Below are positions 36,249 to 50,011 of a stretch of DNA of 64,000 bases, piece by piece. The notes below the pieces were generated by a model that saw nothing but the letters and a program-made list of their open reading frames with translations, had not been told where the DNA came from and ran no database searches. The DNA is from Panaeolus papilionaceus (taxonomy: Eukaryota > Basidiomycota > Agaricomycetes > Agaricales). A program made the position numbers and the translations under genes. The stretch is from the NCBI GenBank assembly GCA_015501605.1, contig JADNRZ010000024.1:186001-250000 (forward strand), in the 5' to 3' direction. The number at the start of each line of letters is the position of its first letter. The stretch's first letter is position 1.

Positions 36249-36702
36249 GCTGCGGAAAGCAAGGAAAACTAAAGAGAGAAGCCGTCCGTTTTCCAAAGAG
36301 GTATTGACTTTTTCTAGACTGGTTTACAATAGAGACTGTCAGCTTGAATTGAAAGTTGTGACGGCAACCGATGACCTTGTTGGGAAAGCTGTAGGTCGGA
36401 GAGGAGCAACGCCGGTCTTGAAGGACTCCTGTGTCAGCCAATTTGTTTGTCGCCTTCCTTGGATATCAACATCACGACCACCTGATGTCGCACAGTGACT
36501 CAACAACTCGACGAACCTGCCAGTCCTTCATTTGCTTGCACTGCATTACGACCTATCTAAATATTCTCACCTTAGTAACCCGACGAGCTGGGCGCTGAGC
36601 TGAGCTGATTTGGTCCATTCATCTTGTCCACATCAACCATAAACTGCAGACATCATCTTCTCAAATTCTTGCTACTATCTTCCACCTTCAAGTCCTTTAA
36701 TC
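36249..36702. promoter_or_regulatory. divergent promoter, transporter and ligase genes
   Basis: A 454-bp interval between two start codons pointing apart. It is CT-rich close to the ligase start. No further motif was identified. Confidence 0.45.
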
Positions 36703-38865
36703 ATGTCAGACGATCTTGAGGAAATAGATGGAATTAAACCCAAAGTCTGGCTCCCTGAAGGCGAAGAACGCGAAGTCAGCTCCCAATCCAGGTACAGTTT
36801 TCCTAAATTTTTCATATATGTGTCTGACGCCTTCTCCAGTAACTCAACATACAAGGTTAAACGTACATTTGACCACTATTACTGGTACGTTGATATTTCT
36901 TCCCTTCAAAGTAAAATGAACGCTCATCATATGTCAGCACTTGTCCTGTAAGTTTCGTGTCGGTGCCCTGTTTCTGATCTGTAGTATTCAATTATTTGGC
37001 GACTTTATCTAGGCGTGGCGCAATCAGGTCAGTTGATACACCCAACCTCCTTCACCGTTGCTCACTTTAACACAGGGCGGTGCTCCAGTTAATGCGCGTA
37101 CATGTAAACATCTGAAGGCCCTCCTGGGCGATAAATACGAGGCGGCCCGGATCAAAATGCGTAATCCAGATGGCGCGTCTGCGACAACAGCAAAATCTAA
37201 AGCCCCTGCGAAAAAAGCCAAGGCAGAACCTAAATCTAAGGCAGCCCCTAAACGAGCTGCTGCGGGAAAGCGAAAGAGAGCCTCAGAGGAGGATGGCGAT
37301 GCAGATGGCGACGAGGAGGATGACGAAGAACAGGAGGAAAAGCCACCACCCGCTAAACGGGGTCGTAAACCTGCTTCGTCCAGCAAGCCTGTCAGCAAAG
37401 GAAAACCCAAGTCAAAGGGTAAAGCGAAGGCCGAGGAGGAAGGAGAGGAGGAACAGGATGATGAGGATGATGAAGAAGACGAGGACGATGAGGAGGAAGG
37501 CGACGAGGATGTTCCAGTCGCCAAAGGGAAGTGTGTTCCAGACCTGTTGCTGGCTAACAAGTGGGAGATCGAGAAGGGCCCAGATCCTGCTGGTTGGTGG
37601 ATTTCCGAGAAACTTGACGGCGTTCGGTATGCTTTCCCTTCATTCTCTCCATATCAGCTGTCTTCAGTTGGCTAAACTATTACCCTTTGGCTAGAACCTT
37701 TTATGACGGGAAACAATTCATCAGCCGTCTCGGTAACGCCTTTACTCCACCAAACTGGTTTTTAGAAAGTACGTGTTCATCGACGTGTTTGTTGCGAGTC
37801 CGATGTATTTACATCATTTCAGAGCTCCCTTCCGACGTTACGCTCGACGGTGAACTCTACGGTGGGCGCGGAAGTTTTCAATCAACCGTCTCAATTGTCA
37901 AAACCGTCAATTCGGTGCATTGGAAGAATATATCCTTCCAGGTTTGTCTCCGTAGTATTTTATTAAATACTCTGACAATTAACCTTTCCCCACTTTCATT
38001 TCGCCCGGCCTTCGTCAATTCATTTAAATATTGACATTCCCACCTTACCCTTTACTCACCCTCTCGGTGTTATGCGTTACCCGTTCCTCTCGGCGTCGTT
38101 CCTAACAAATGTTTAGATCTTTGACGTCCCATCTCGAGGGACCTACACATTTGAGGAGCGCTACGATTTCCTTCAAAAAACCTTCGGTCAAAATGGTACT
38201 CATGCCAGTGAACAAATTGAAGTCGTCCATCATGAGGTCGCACGCGACCGCCAGCACGTTTTGGATCGTCTGAAGGAAATCGAGAGCTTGGGAGGCGAAG
38301 GAGTAATGCTCCGTAAGCCTGGAAGGTGCGATGCTCTCATCCAATTCTCGTCCTGCTCGTTTAGGGAATTTTGATTGTCGTTTGACGTGTGATCTCGTCC
38401 CATTTTGTACACAGCGTCTACGAAGGCAAACGATCAGGTTCCCTGTTGAAGATTAAAACCTTCTATGATGCAGAAGCGATCGTCATTGGTCATGCGCCCG
38501 GAAAAGGCAGGAACAAGGGTTTAACAGGTGCCCTAAAGTGCAAGATGGCGTCTGGAAAGGTCTGTCAACTGACACTTGTACCCCGCGTAACGAAGCTAAT
38601 GATGATTTCAGCTCTTCAACGTGGGATCAGGACTAACGGATAAGATACGCAGAAACCCTCCCAAAGTCGGATCTATCATTGTCTATCGCTTTCAGGAACT
38701 CACCAGAGATGGCGTCCCTCGGTATGTCTACTTTTTCATGAGGAAATTCAACCTAACACCTTGATTGCCGTCAGGTTCCCATCGTACGTCGGTGAAGCGG
38801 TCGACAAGGATAAACCTAAAGATGCAGAAATTCCCCCTCATCGTCGAACCGGTAACGATGGATGA
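36703..38865 (+). CDS. SWIM zinc finger-ATP-dependent DNA ligase fusion protein
   Basis: Eleven-exon model: 36703-36791, 36840-36884, 36938-36947, 37013-37027, 37076-37626, 37695-37768, 37823-37941, 38117-38325, 38415-38559, 38612-38721, 38775-38865 (485 aa). Residues 45-65 form a SWIM-type finger, CTCP...RTCKHL (C45, C47, C63, H65). Two microexons of 10 and 15 nt build it. A Lys/Ala-rich then strongly acidic linker (about 80-200) follows. The C-terminal half is an adenylation domain of ATP-dependent ligase type: motif I EKLDGVR (Lys232 is the predicted adenylated residue), motif III DGELYG (Glu272), motif IV EGVML (Glu362) and motif V LLKIK (Lys383, Lys385), then a short OB-fold (VGSGLTDKIRRNPP). 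It lacks the large DNA-binding domain of ligase I or IV, so it is a compact nuclear or mitochondrial ligase of unknown pathway. Confidence 0.85.
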
Positions 38866-41800
38866 TCTGATAAGCAAAATCATCATCGCTTTCTGGAAGT
38901 CTGATTTCGCTTGCATCGTCTTATCATCTTCTTCTTCATCTTTCGCCTCGTTTTCTCTGAACAGTAAATTGGACTATCCCTTTTATCTATATTATGCTTC
39001 AATTCACTTCTTTGCTGGTTGATTCACTCACACGAAACCAACGGGACATTCAACTCGCACCACATGGTCGTATCTATTGAAATTATTGTGAATACTCCGC
39101 ATATCTCCACTCATTATCGACAGCGGCAGTGGGGGCGGCTGATGTCCGCCGACCCGCATGTGCCTCTGCCTACCGGCGGCTGTACAACGCGCCTTCTCAT
39201 CACTTGACTCTGACCCGGGTACGGCTACGCGTGCTGCTTTGCCCACCCCTGTATGAAAGCTAAACCCTGTGGATCCAGTGTGGCAGGCACAGCTAGTTCT
39301 CACTCGGTGCTGAATGAAATTTCCCCAGACGTATTTATTTTGAGGTTCACCATTCACATCTGGTTCTCCTCTGAGCCCGCTTATCGGGTGTAGCGCGTCT
39401 TGTTCAATCTAGAGTCGGGCTCCGTTGACAAAGATGAATTACCATCGTCGCGGAGAGCGGAGCGTTCTTTATTCCTCAGACGTTGTTTTATTGTTGAGAT
39501 AAGTTGGGAGTGTTGAGAGTATGATCCCTGTGATTCAGGATGATATTTTCATGAAAATTGACTTTGATATCATGGGGTCGATGCGTCATGGTGCATGCCC
39601 AAGGCCCAATGATCTCTATTTTAAGACATAACCGTCTGTTAACCATCTGACGCACGTTTGCTACCAGTGGAGTGAGCCAATCAGTGGATATCCAGAACTT
39701 GAGAACGAATGGGAGCCCCGAGTACTTTTAGAACGACTTGATTATCGAAGACGTCACGAGCGCCATCAAACTGCATCACTTCATCGCGCTCCTGCTCAAT
39801 GCACTTCACCTTTCCAATCTCTCACCTCGGAGCACCATGAACTGAGCAGGATACACAAGGATGTTCACATGAAACGTGGCTCTCCTCAACAAATTCGGCG
39901 GCTGCCGCAAAGCATCCGACGTCAAGTTGTATTGGCTGAAGGGTGGACGGTTACATAGTTATAGTTACAATTAAATGATCTGGATGCTACAACCTCCTAT
40001 TCACATTTACCCATGGATGTTGTTCTTGATTGACTGGCGGTGGGAACTGGCACTCCTCCCTACTGCACAAATTCCGTGTTGCGCACCGTTTCATTTTGTT
40101 GTTTTTGGAAATTGCCCACGGCTCGGCATGTTACCGTCATCACTGTATCCACCCCCTTCGTACAGCCAACGGTTACCTCACTCATCCCACTCTCTCGTCC
40201 ACTCGGGTAGGTCATATCACAGTGCCCTCTCATTGTCTGTCTGTTTCTTCACAAGTGTCCGGACCGAGCCCCCTAGCGGTGAGAAAGTAGAGGATGAGGG
40301 TTTCATAGCCTCTGATACCTGCTTGTTTGTTCATCGTCGGTGGTGAAAGTCAATGCGCGTTTGGATAAGGTCAACCGGAAGTTTGCGATGATGTGAATTG
40401 CTTTGCGGTCGTAGAAATTACTAGGATGCGTGCCAGCGCGTCAGAAAGCCGCATTCTCCGCAGCTGACGCATTGTGGGTGCCGGTGATAGCGCTTGGAAG
40501 AGTGTGAAGCACGCACGCACGCTCGACTACGCTTCCTCTCTGTATCTCATTTTGGTATATTGTGAATACACTGCTTCGACTTCGTTGAATGTTCCAATGG
40601 AACATAACGAGCATCATCCCTCTATGGAAAGTTACCTTGTATCTCGATCTGCTTGCGCCCAGAGCAGGACTCAGAGATAGGGTGCAATACGTTCTGATCA
40701 TTCAGGTAGACTTTTTGTGAGCAAAGTCCAACTTAGGGTGCATTCCTTTCTGGATGCCTATACCGAGTAACTACTTCCAATCGAGACTGTGCTTATGAGG
40801 GAACGACAACATGGTTCTGTGTGAATGTCGGACCTCGGAGAAGAGAATGGCGTGATCGAGTGCTGAGCTATCGACTTATGCGTGCCGTCGTATAGAGTCA
40901 GTCACTTCGATCGGGTTATCAGGAGGAGACATGTCCCTTCTCCGCCACTATCAATGTGGTTTTCTGCACTCATCACAGCGTCATCCCTTCTCAACGGCGT
41001 TCTAGTAAACGGGCCGAGCTCAACATGAGAGACATTCTGCCCATCTAGCAGGATATTAAATATCTCCCATGGTGCTTGAGTTGAGAGTTGAATGTGTGTA
41101 CATAATGTACTTAGGCGAAATAGAACAATGGAAAAACTCATGCATCCCGCCGGAGCATTTGGTTTACTCGAAAAGAGAAAACCCTACCCTGGTTTTGATG
41201 TTGGGTTGAAACCCTGATGGTTTTGAGCATCAATCATCAAGCGCTCAGACTGTGTAGGATAAAGGGTCCGCCTAGTCCCTCATAACAATCCTGAGGTGAA
41301 ACCATCACACCCCTCTTCCGATTGGATTACAGAGGTCAAAGCATCGGGCGCAGCAGCCCTGACCCGCGGCCAATACTCCCAGACTCTACTCACGGAACTT
41401 CTCGAATATTCTCGCTCAAAGTCAGCGCGATACGTAGAACCTCTCACAAGCAGAAATGATAGTGAGAATCATCCCCTACACGCGTTCTCACCCACTCTAT
41501 CTGCTATCAAGAATCAAGATTACTGGTCAACAAAAAAAAACCCACCATGGTTGATGATGATTGGACAGTATTTACCGATACACAGGTGATGAGTAGTACC
41601 CCAATGGCACCTAACATTCTCAGACCGCGATACGTCTCGTGTGTGTTGGACCCCGTTCGGCATTTTGCATCATTCATTTTCTCAAGATGATATGCTATCC
41701 TTAAGTACTCTCCACGCAGTATGGAGAAGGTGATCGCGAGGGCATATAATACGTAAACCGCACCCATTTCGTCATGATCACATAACCCAAATCGATGCCT

Positions 41801-44800
41801 ACCGCATGCTCAGAAGCGCCGCGCTGCTTGTGCATCGCATGAGCGAATGCTCCAATTCAGATTTCTATGTATGCTTGTATGCGGTATCTCTGTTCAGATC
41901 TTTCGCAAACAATACAAATAGCTTACCGCTCCGACCGCGGCATGCGGCGGTAAGTAGCGGTAGGCCTGGGTCCTCGACAGGACCCCAAATCACAATCACC
42001 TTGTACCGACCTCAGCCGTCGGTTGTAGATAGTCGAGGTCGGGATGTCCCGTTGCTCACATCAGGGAAGAGCAGGGACAAAATCCAACCAGGTAGGCAAT
42101 ACTAGCGCCGCAGGGTTCTCGAGGACTTTAACGTTTATACGTACTCGGTGTTTATGATGGTCTAGGGTGGTAGAATTCACACTGGTGAGCAATACCCTGT
42201 CTGCATCTACCCATCAAAATTCTCATAGGAAGGACCTGAGTACAGAATGTGCAGGATCTGGGCAGAGATTGCCTTCTGGAGTCTTTGTTGAGAATTTGAA
42301 GCCAAGACAGAGGAGCACATTGAGAGTGAGATCACATCATCGATGTCACTTGAGCTTGATACGTGATCTTCGGTCGACGAGGCCAACCATCGCTGAGTGC
42401 GAAAAGAAGGTTAGCGGTCGCTTAAGTCTCGGATATTCAGCCATTGACACTATAGGAATCGCACCTTGTCTTCTGCCTGTTTTCTGGAAGAAGCTTTCTG
42501 AGCATTCAAAGGAAGGTAGGCGTCAAAGGAGCAGAGCTATATCACCGATGTCTACTCACGTCTACAACGCATCCTCTGCCATCGAAGCTTCTTAAGCTTC
42601 AAGCACACTCAACCGGCGCAGCAGAACAACAGAACACATACTCGAAATGGACACGAGTATTTTTGCCCACCTATTAGAACACACTTCTGGCAAAGTACCG
42701 TAGGGATGGGGTGTAAATTAAACCAGACATCGTGACTGTGTAGTCGTCGCTCGGTATCTTGACAGCTGGTTAGTACCAGAAAGGGCTGTCCCTTATCTAT
42801 CTAAATATATATGAAGTGATGTGCGAGATAAGTACATACCGCCGCTGATCATCTTTTTCTATACACCTTGCGGCGGGACTGATCGTAGTTCTTCGATCCC
42901 CACAAAAGTACTACGCCGAGGAGGTCGTCGGTGATTCGACTCATGTGAGCGAGCACTTCCCATTGCGCCATCATATGGCTTCATTGGTCGTCTGCATACG
43001 CCTCCCAAGCTAACCTACCGACCAGCGTCGGGAAAAGAAGATTAGAACCGACGCTAAATAGCCATCCCCTCGTCTTCCTAGGATTACGACAGCACGCTGC
43101 TTTATTGTTCAATACTTATCTGTGTACTCGTTCAATGAGAATACGCATGTAAATATAGACGTTGTCATAAGCGCGTTGACCTGAGAAGGTTCAAACTCCG
43201 TGAAAGGAGGAGGTAGCCACGAACAGGGGTTGCCTGATTCAATCAGGGGGCGTCAAGTTGTAACTTATATTCTATTATTAAAGCCTTCTACCCCGTTGCA
43301 ACTGTATTGCATGGGATAATCCATTCATTGTCAAGAGTATACTTCCTTGTACAAGTCCTTCCGCCGGTGTCCCTCCTCGCCAGTATCTTGTTGACTTCCT
43401 GGATGTTCGTGAACCCAATGGCTTTTTGTTTCGTCTCTGCAGTTATCATTTCGAGTTATATGTGACTCTACTATAGGAGTCAAGTGGAAGTCTTTATTCA
43501 GGTACTTATCATACGAGAATCTTTCGATGACTTCACAAGCCACAACATGGGATATTGTCGCTAGATCAAGTTCATGAGATGGCATCATGGATTCTCTATC
43601 AATATAGTCACTTCCCCCTCGTTGTTTCCTCTTATCAAGTCCCTCAATGAGTCATTCATGATCTTCGCTGGACTCGGATACTGAGAGCGTTCGACGCGCC
43701 ACTGACAGGCGTTATAATATTAGCGCATTTTAGCCTGAAAACTGGTTTAGCGTTACCTAGCGTTGACACTCGGAAAGTCCAACTGGTGCTATCGAATAGG
43801 GAGTTCTCCCAAGAGGAACATTCAGGGTCTAAAGCTAAGTCGAATAAGATAAGAAACTAAATATAGCACAACGATACGCTACATATGGGATAGCCTGACG
43901 GAGTGGAATGAATCTGGAATACACCATTACAACCATAATACAAATGAAGGGCAAGACAACGGGGATCAAAAGTACCATCTGATACTTCTCAGAAGAGCAA
44001 GATTCAGTTTGGAGCGAAAAAGATAAAAATAGAATTAGCACGAACGATACACTACTTACTTGCTACTTCTTGGCTAGGGGATTGTATGAATCTTCGATAC
44101 ACATATACAGCTATAATACAAAACACACTTGAGAGAACAAGTAGAAATGAACAGCGACCAAAGCAAAGCAAATCAAATCAACACAAAGCGAAACGAAACC
44201 AAAAACGAAACAGCGCTAGATATACAGACCAATTCCGATTTACGTATACAAATCAAGTCCGAAGTAAGAATGCAGAGTCCCACAAAAAGCACGAATTAAA
44301 AGTCCATGTTAGGAAAACGATAAAGGATAATGATAGCGTAGAGAGGAACTGAGAGGAGGGGGTGGTGGTGTGAGGAGGGGTGAGGGTGGCAAAGGTTCAA
44401 ATATCGAGAAGAATAGGATAAATTAGAGCAAATGGGGTGGGGTGGGGGTGTTTTCATCTTCACCTTCTTTAAATTTGGGTGAAGAGATTAAAAGGGGATA
44501 GTATGGATGGATGGATAAGAAGGGATGGGGAAAATAGCGACCATTTCATTTGGTTGAGCCATGAATGGAATGTCATCACGTGACTGACGCGACGACAGCG
44601 GCGCGTCGCGTAGGCGAAGACGAAGGCAAAGTGTGAGGGTGAAGAGGGCTGAGCCTCGTCTGAGTAGGGGTAGTAATAAAAGTGAGGAACAGGGAGAAGA
44701 GGAGGAGGGGAAGAATATCCTTCAAAAAAAGGAATAACGCGTGAGTCGACAGATCAGAAAAAGGCAAGGCTGAGGAGAGGTGTGGGTCGTCGACGTTGTC

Positions 44801-44936
44801 GCAACTCCCAGTGTATCAAACACGAGAGATAGAGTGGATATATGCGGGCCAGGAGGACGACAAGCAAACAAAGAAGGGGATTAAAGAAAACATTGCGTGC
44901 TCTCGCCATCTGAGCACCGCAAAACGGGGAATGCCC
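38866..44936. other. 6.1-kb region without recognisable genes
   Basis: Scattered open frames only. The least repetitive are 41296-41589 (plus) and 41767-41507 (minus, with two hydrophobic stretches), which overlap on opposite strands; 42167-42595 (plus) is also open. None carries a signature I recognise. The stretch 44340-44750 is G/A-rich and probably belongs to the 3' end of the next gene's transcript. Confidence 0.45.
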
Positions 44937-45655
44937 TCAGGCATATTGCACCTCGCTGAACCGCACAACCCAGCAGTGGCGTTCATGATCAAAATAAATG
45001 CCCTTAAAAAGTCTCCTCGTGTAGAGCATCTGAATCCTGGTCCCACTTGGCGGTGCCGACGCAATATGGCCAACAGGTCCTCGTCTGGGCGGGGACGAAC
45101 CTGCGCACGGTCCATGAAGGAACGAATGCACCTCTCTCAAGACAGTGCCCACACTCAAAGCATGGCTTCTACTCACTTGAAGCGTCCAGTTCCACTGCCC
45201 CTCAAATGCGATCTTCATATTCGACAGCGCAGGCTGAAATGCCGGCTGAGCATTCAAAAAATCGGGGATAGACCTCGGGTCAGATGCAAAGTCGAAAAAC
45301 AGGTTGTTCTGGCGAGGCGCGGCAAGGTAGGGGTTGAGTTGAGCGAAATTTTCGGGAGAGGGCGCTAATTGTGGATGTAAAGCAGTGCTTGGATTAGCTA
45401 TATGGGTTGATGGAAGCGTGTGATAGAAGACATACGTTGTCCAGCGCCCATCTGCGGGGGGAGCGCATGCCCATATTGAGCAGGTGTCCCCGGCGGATGA
45501 CTTCCATAACGGGATGCCGCATCACTGTGGTGCGTCGCTGTTGGGACAGTACCCCACGACGAGGCAGCGGAAGCGGGAGGGAAACCATGTGGTGCAGGGC
45601 CAGCGTGGTATTTTGAGGAAGGCGCGTATGAAGATCCATGATTGTGATAGCTCAT
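44937..45655 (-). CDS. DUF6699-like protein
   Basis: Two exons on the minus strand, 45655-45436 and 45364-44937 (215 aa). The first exon is Tyr/His/Pro/Ser-rich and disordered (KYHAGPAPHGFPPAS). The second begins PSPENFAQLNPYLAAP, then FFDFASDP, GQWNWTLQV, GTVLREVHSFL and a C-terminal MLYTRRLFKGIYFD...CWVVRFSE. This order (NPxL start, WxWTLxV strand, VxxVLxxIHxxL helix, final R-x-L-F-x-G block ending in WVV) matches the DUF6699 family, which is abundant in Agaricomycetes and has no assigned function. The ATG at 45655 was chosen over an upstream ATG at 45772 because it follows an A-rich context and begins the His-rich region. Confidence 0.65.
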
Positions 45656-47940
45656 CTTGACAGGTAGACTGCGGAGGGTGTTGTCGAGGATGGTATGCGG
45701 ACGGGCTAAAAGGCTAATAACTTGCTGTGCTATGAGAGGCGGGAAAAAAATAGGGAGGGAAGCTTGACTCACCGCTTAAGCTGCAGGGCGCGAGGCGGGA
45801 CTCTTATAGGGCGGGAACTGTTTGTTGGACAACCAACCAGTACACGCACAAAGTTGATGGGCGGGGGTCGCCGAGGATACATTGACATCTTCTAGAGTGG
45901 TTTTGAGCATTGAAAACAGTTAATTCCCGCCCTGTATCCAAAATGACTCACATCCAGGTTCAACCACTCCATTGTCGTTGGAAACCAAACAACGGCGGGA
46001 TGAACCAAATTTTCCAGGAAAGGAAATTATGAACGGCGGCTTGGATATATCGGGAAAGGCGGCGGTGACGTGATGACAACAATGAGCGATATTTGATGGG
46101 ATGAGCTGTTGAGAATAGACGCCAGCACCCACAACCGAGTTGAATACGCTCGGCGACGTGCACAATGCACTCATGACTATCTGTACCCGGATCCCGACAC
46201 GACGAATATATCATAGTTGAGATATCAAGCCAGATTTGGATGGTGGTTGAATTCGAAAAAGGAGATTTTCAAGTATTTTCATACGTGTCCCTTTGATTCT
46301 GGGCATGGCGGATAATGCCGCTGGCAAAAAATCTTTTCATGAGTCAGGACGAGTCATTCGTCAAGGAAGCGAAACGAACTAATTAAAATGCCCTGACCGA
46401 GGATAATCGTACTCGGGACACACGTCCATCGCAGTTGACCCAGTGAAGAGGCTAGGAATAAAATAAAGATCTTCACTGAAGTTGATACTGGGTTACGAAG
46501 ACTTGAGGCGTTTTCATGTCAAAAGTAATTGAAAGCGTTGGAGCAGCGCGTACATGGCGTCGTCGTCGTTGGTGGTGATGAGCAAACAAGCATGTGACGG
46601 AGTTGTCACATCAAACATTTCAACATGATCTGTGACGCTTCGTGTTTTGACCAGAACCACGACGACGTCCAGCTGGAATGACTGACTGACTGATGCCTCA
46701 ATATCATGGGCGTTGGATAATCAACTCGTGCTATTCAATCTATTCAAAAGTTGACTTGAACATCCACGGCCACGCCGTCTTTTTTTCCACCCAACACGAG
46801 ATCACCGAAATCCAAGTATCACCGCAAGAGCACTTGCTTATTGGCTAAACTGCTTATTCTCATCAACCGACCTGAACAATCTGTTTTTGACTACTTATCA
46901 ATGAGACAATTCCTGACTCTGGACCCACTCTCACTAGCGATATCTGCTTCTTTTTTTTTTCGTTCGGCGGAGAAACTCGTACTTGGTTACTCACTGCGTG
47001 CTCTGTGTGCATTTCGGCAGACGAGTTGCCGTCGTTATCGATGAGGGTTGCCTACTGCGCTCGTATCTGAATAGTCAGAGCACGTCTTGGTACAGATGGT
47101 TAAATATATGACAAGACACGGTCTGACTCCCCAATGGACGCTAATGCATGGATCGTTTAACCGTTAACATTTATCTCACTGCTGCTCGGTGAGTTATCCA
47201 TTTGATGACGACTTGAATTTTTATTCACGCCCTCTGACTCAATCGTAGTATCGTCTTGGAGGTACAATGATGACGCAAACGAGCCTGTAATGAGAATGAC
47301 TATGTTACTGTTCTCTGCTAAAAGGACCACTAAATGAGTTGTTGAAAACACGATATGTCGCGACTAGGATTACTCTTGATGGTCGGAATTCCTTCAAGGT
47401 ATCCTCCCTACCCTCATTCACGGATGATTTTTCATAACTCATATCAACACAGGATGACCAACTGTCATCGCCGCACTGCGTACATTACAAGTTTTAAGTA
47501 ATTCATCTTGGGGGTATATCTGTTTCACCACCCAAGATCGATCATAACATCAGCATCGACGTCTCGCATGTCATTTCCGACCTAATAAACCTGTTTTTCT
47601 TCCTGGTTATAAAAGGATTGCGGTCTCCGACTCCTCCCCGCCATCCAGCAAGTTGCCGACGATCCCCACATTCCCCCAGTCGACCAAATACATATTTGGT
47701 ATGTCGCAGACTTGCAGGGCATACGGTCCAGAACTACAATGTCCCCGTAATTTAAATGCGCGAAATAAAATCAATTCGTGATATAAGAATAAAAATACAT
47801 GCAAGTGGTCAGAATGAGAGCGTAAAGTCCATGATAATGCATAGAGATAGAAACCAGTGCTACAAAACCGAACGAGACCTGGTCAGTCAAACCCCCCAAA
47901 AAATCTAAATCCTATTCAAGGAACACCAGAACATTTACGT
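45656..47940. other. 2.3-kb intergenic region
   Basis: Nothing recognised. Short frames only, and the composition is AT-leaning. Confidence 0.5.
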
Positions 47941-50011
47941 CTACTTCCTCACAGCCGGCGTAACATTATCCCAAATCCGCTCCGCCACAGAATCCCTCGT
48001 CGCCAATGAAAGTTGCTGACTCTCTCGCTCTGGCATCCCGTCTGAACCCGAACTTAGCCCAGGTGTCGTCAGCCCAGTCAACTCGTCTCTACTCGACGCG
48101 AAGGGGTTGCTGTTTGCCGTACCCGGAAGGATGGAGGGCGGACGTGCTCCTGGTGGGGTTGTGCGTTCAGCGGTGGGTTCCGTGGAGGGGGGAGGCGAGA
48201 AGGTCGATGCTGAACCTGACTCGGACGGTGGCGCTGGTGGGGACGGCTGGGGCTGAGCAGCACCAGTAGGGGTGGGTGTCGACCGCGCATCATAAAACAC
48301 CGCTGGGTTCGTCATATCAGATGGTGCCAACGACGTCCTCACTGGTCCTCCATCATCGAATACGCCGCTCCTTCTTGGGATCGCATCGTTCCCATCCAGC
48401 GTGATAGGCTGAGTGACGAGTGAAACCGTAGGGATGGCTGCGAGGTGGTATGGGACGGGGACGCGGGTGGGTGAAGTGGTTGATGTTGATGGGGAAATGG
48501 AGGGTGCACTAGCAGCAGCAGCGCCAAAATAGCCCTCAACATCCTTCTCCGACTGTGCAACCAAGACCCCGTGTTGTCCATTCTCCGGGTTCTGAAGCAC
48601 AGGTGGTCCATCAATGAGTGTAGGCTTAAAATCAGTCGCGTAATCCAAACGGCGTTGGCGCTGTTTTTGCCTTCTCCTTCGTAGGAACAATGCAACCCCA
48701 GCGAGGATGACGAGGAGGATGATAATGCCCATGGCGCTCAACCCGCCAATAAGACCACGGTTTGGTCTCTTTTCGGCTGCTGCTGCGTCTACGGGGCCGG
48801 GGTTGGCTGTGGGAGATGAAGAGTCTCCTGGGCTGGTAGCAGAATTGGTGGACGACGCTGAAGGGGTTGTGGTGATTGAGTTAGAACCGGAAGCAGAAGT
48901 ACTGCCCCCAGACGTTCCACCAGTGGTACTTCCACCACTGCTTCCTCCAGCGCTGGGATTGCCTGATCCACCGCTCGTACTGCCTCCACCTGTGCCTGGT
49001 CCACCACCGGTGCCTCCGCCAGTGCCAGTGCCACTACCTGGGCCTCCACCAGGACCTCCGGGCCCACCACCCCAGGACCGCCAGGCCCACCGCCTGGATT
49101 ACCACCTGGTCCTCCGCCCGGTCCAACTGGCACAGGGACTTGCGAGAATCTGAATAAAGATGATGGATAAAAATAGAATGATGAGCATGCCATTCAAAAT
49201 TTGGAAGTTATAATTCAATCGTGGGTTATGAATAGCCGCAGCACACTCAAAACATACGAAAAAGTAGGTAGGCAGTTTGATGTTTGAATTTAAAGTATGA
49301 ACGACGCCCATGAAATGATAGCAAGCTTTGCGCCGACTGTCATCAAGAATGAACACGTCACGGCCTCAAATTTCAAACTTCAAGCCACCAATGCGCAATC
49401 GCAAGAAACCAAACGTGAAGGATGATAACACTCACTCTAACGAATCTACAACAACAAATGGACGATCCGAGTTGGGCACTGGGGAAAACACGATCCTATG
49501 CTCCCCTATCGTCATCCCAGGACTTGTATACCTAACCGCAGCCTGCTGAGTGCTAGGCCCAGACGGGTCCCCAGGTGCTGCGGTGTAATCTTGCAAGTCG
49601 ATAACTTGGGCTGCGCCGTCGTCTATTGTTATTTGCATCTTGGCTGGGTAGGGCCATAGGGGAGCCACAAAGCGGAACGTGGTAACTGTCGTGAAGGAGG
49701 AGGTTGAAAGGGAAACAATTAGGAGTGAGAGAGAGTTAAACTAATGAGAGGAAGGCAAAGAAAAACTGCGTACATTCATGACTTATTGTCGCACTCGCAG
49801 AAGCGTCTTGTGCACGTCTAGATGCACCACCCGCAGCGAGGGAGTCGCCTATAGAGTTCCATATACCCTCACTGGGCGAATATAAAATAGATGCGTCGCC
49901 GTCGTCCACAGTCTCAAATGGGCCTTGTGCCTGAACAATGATAGCATACACGAGGACAGAAAATAGCAGAGTAAGAGCCGACTTGAAGTTGAACATAGTG
50001 AAGCAAACCAT
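47941..50011 (-). CDS. secreted/single-pass membrane protein with Gly/Ser stalk
   Basis: Minus-strand exons 50011-49774, 49685-49436 and 49149-47941. A signal peptide (FNFKSALTLLFSVLVYAIIVQA) begins the protein. A beta-rich ectodomain of about 150 residues follows (MQITIDDGAAQVIDL, GMTIGEHRIVFSP), then a Gly/Pro and Ser/Thr-rich stalk, one TM helix (MGIIILLVILAGVALF), a basic stop-transfer RRRRQKQRQRR and a long Ser/Pro-rich cytoplasmic tail. This layout is common among basidiomycete cell-surface proteins of unknown function. The frame shifts by one base inside the Gly/Pro stalk. A 68-nt intron at 49105-49038 would restore it (542 aa), but its donor GTGGTA is poor. The 286-nt intron before exon 3 is unusually long. 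Confidence 0.65.

Noticed and set aside
41296..41767. Overlapping plus and minus ORFs, one with hydrophobic stretches
   Set aside because: No family signature and no way to join flanking exons convincingly; mentioned only in the intergenic note.
43180..43215. tRNA-like T-loop (GGTTCAAACTCC)
   Set aside because: The flanking bases do not pair into a T-stem, and no anticodon or acceptor arm could be drawn.
48707..49153. 148-codon Pro/Val-rich plus-strand ORF
   Set aside because: Antisense of the Gly/Ser stalk of the membrane protein.
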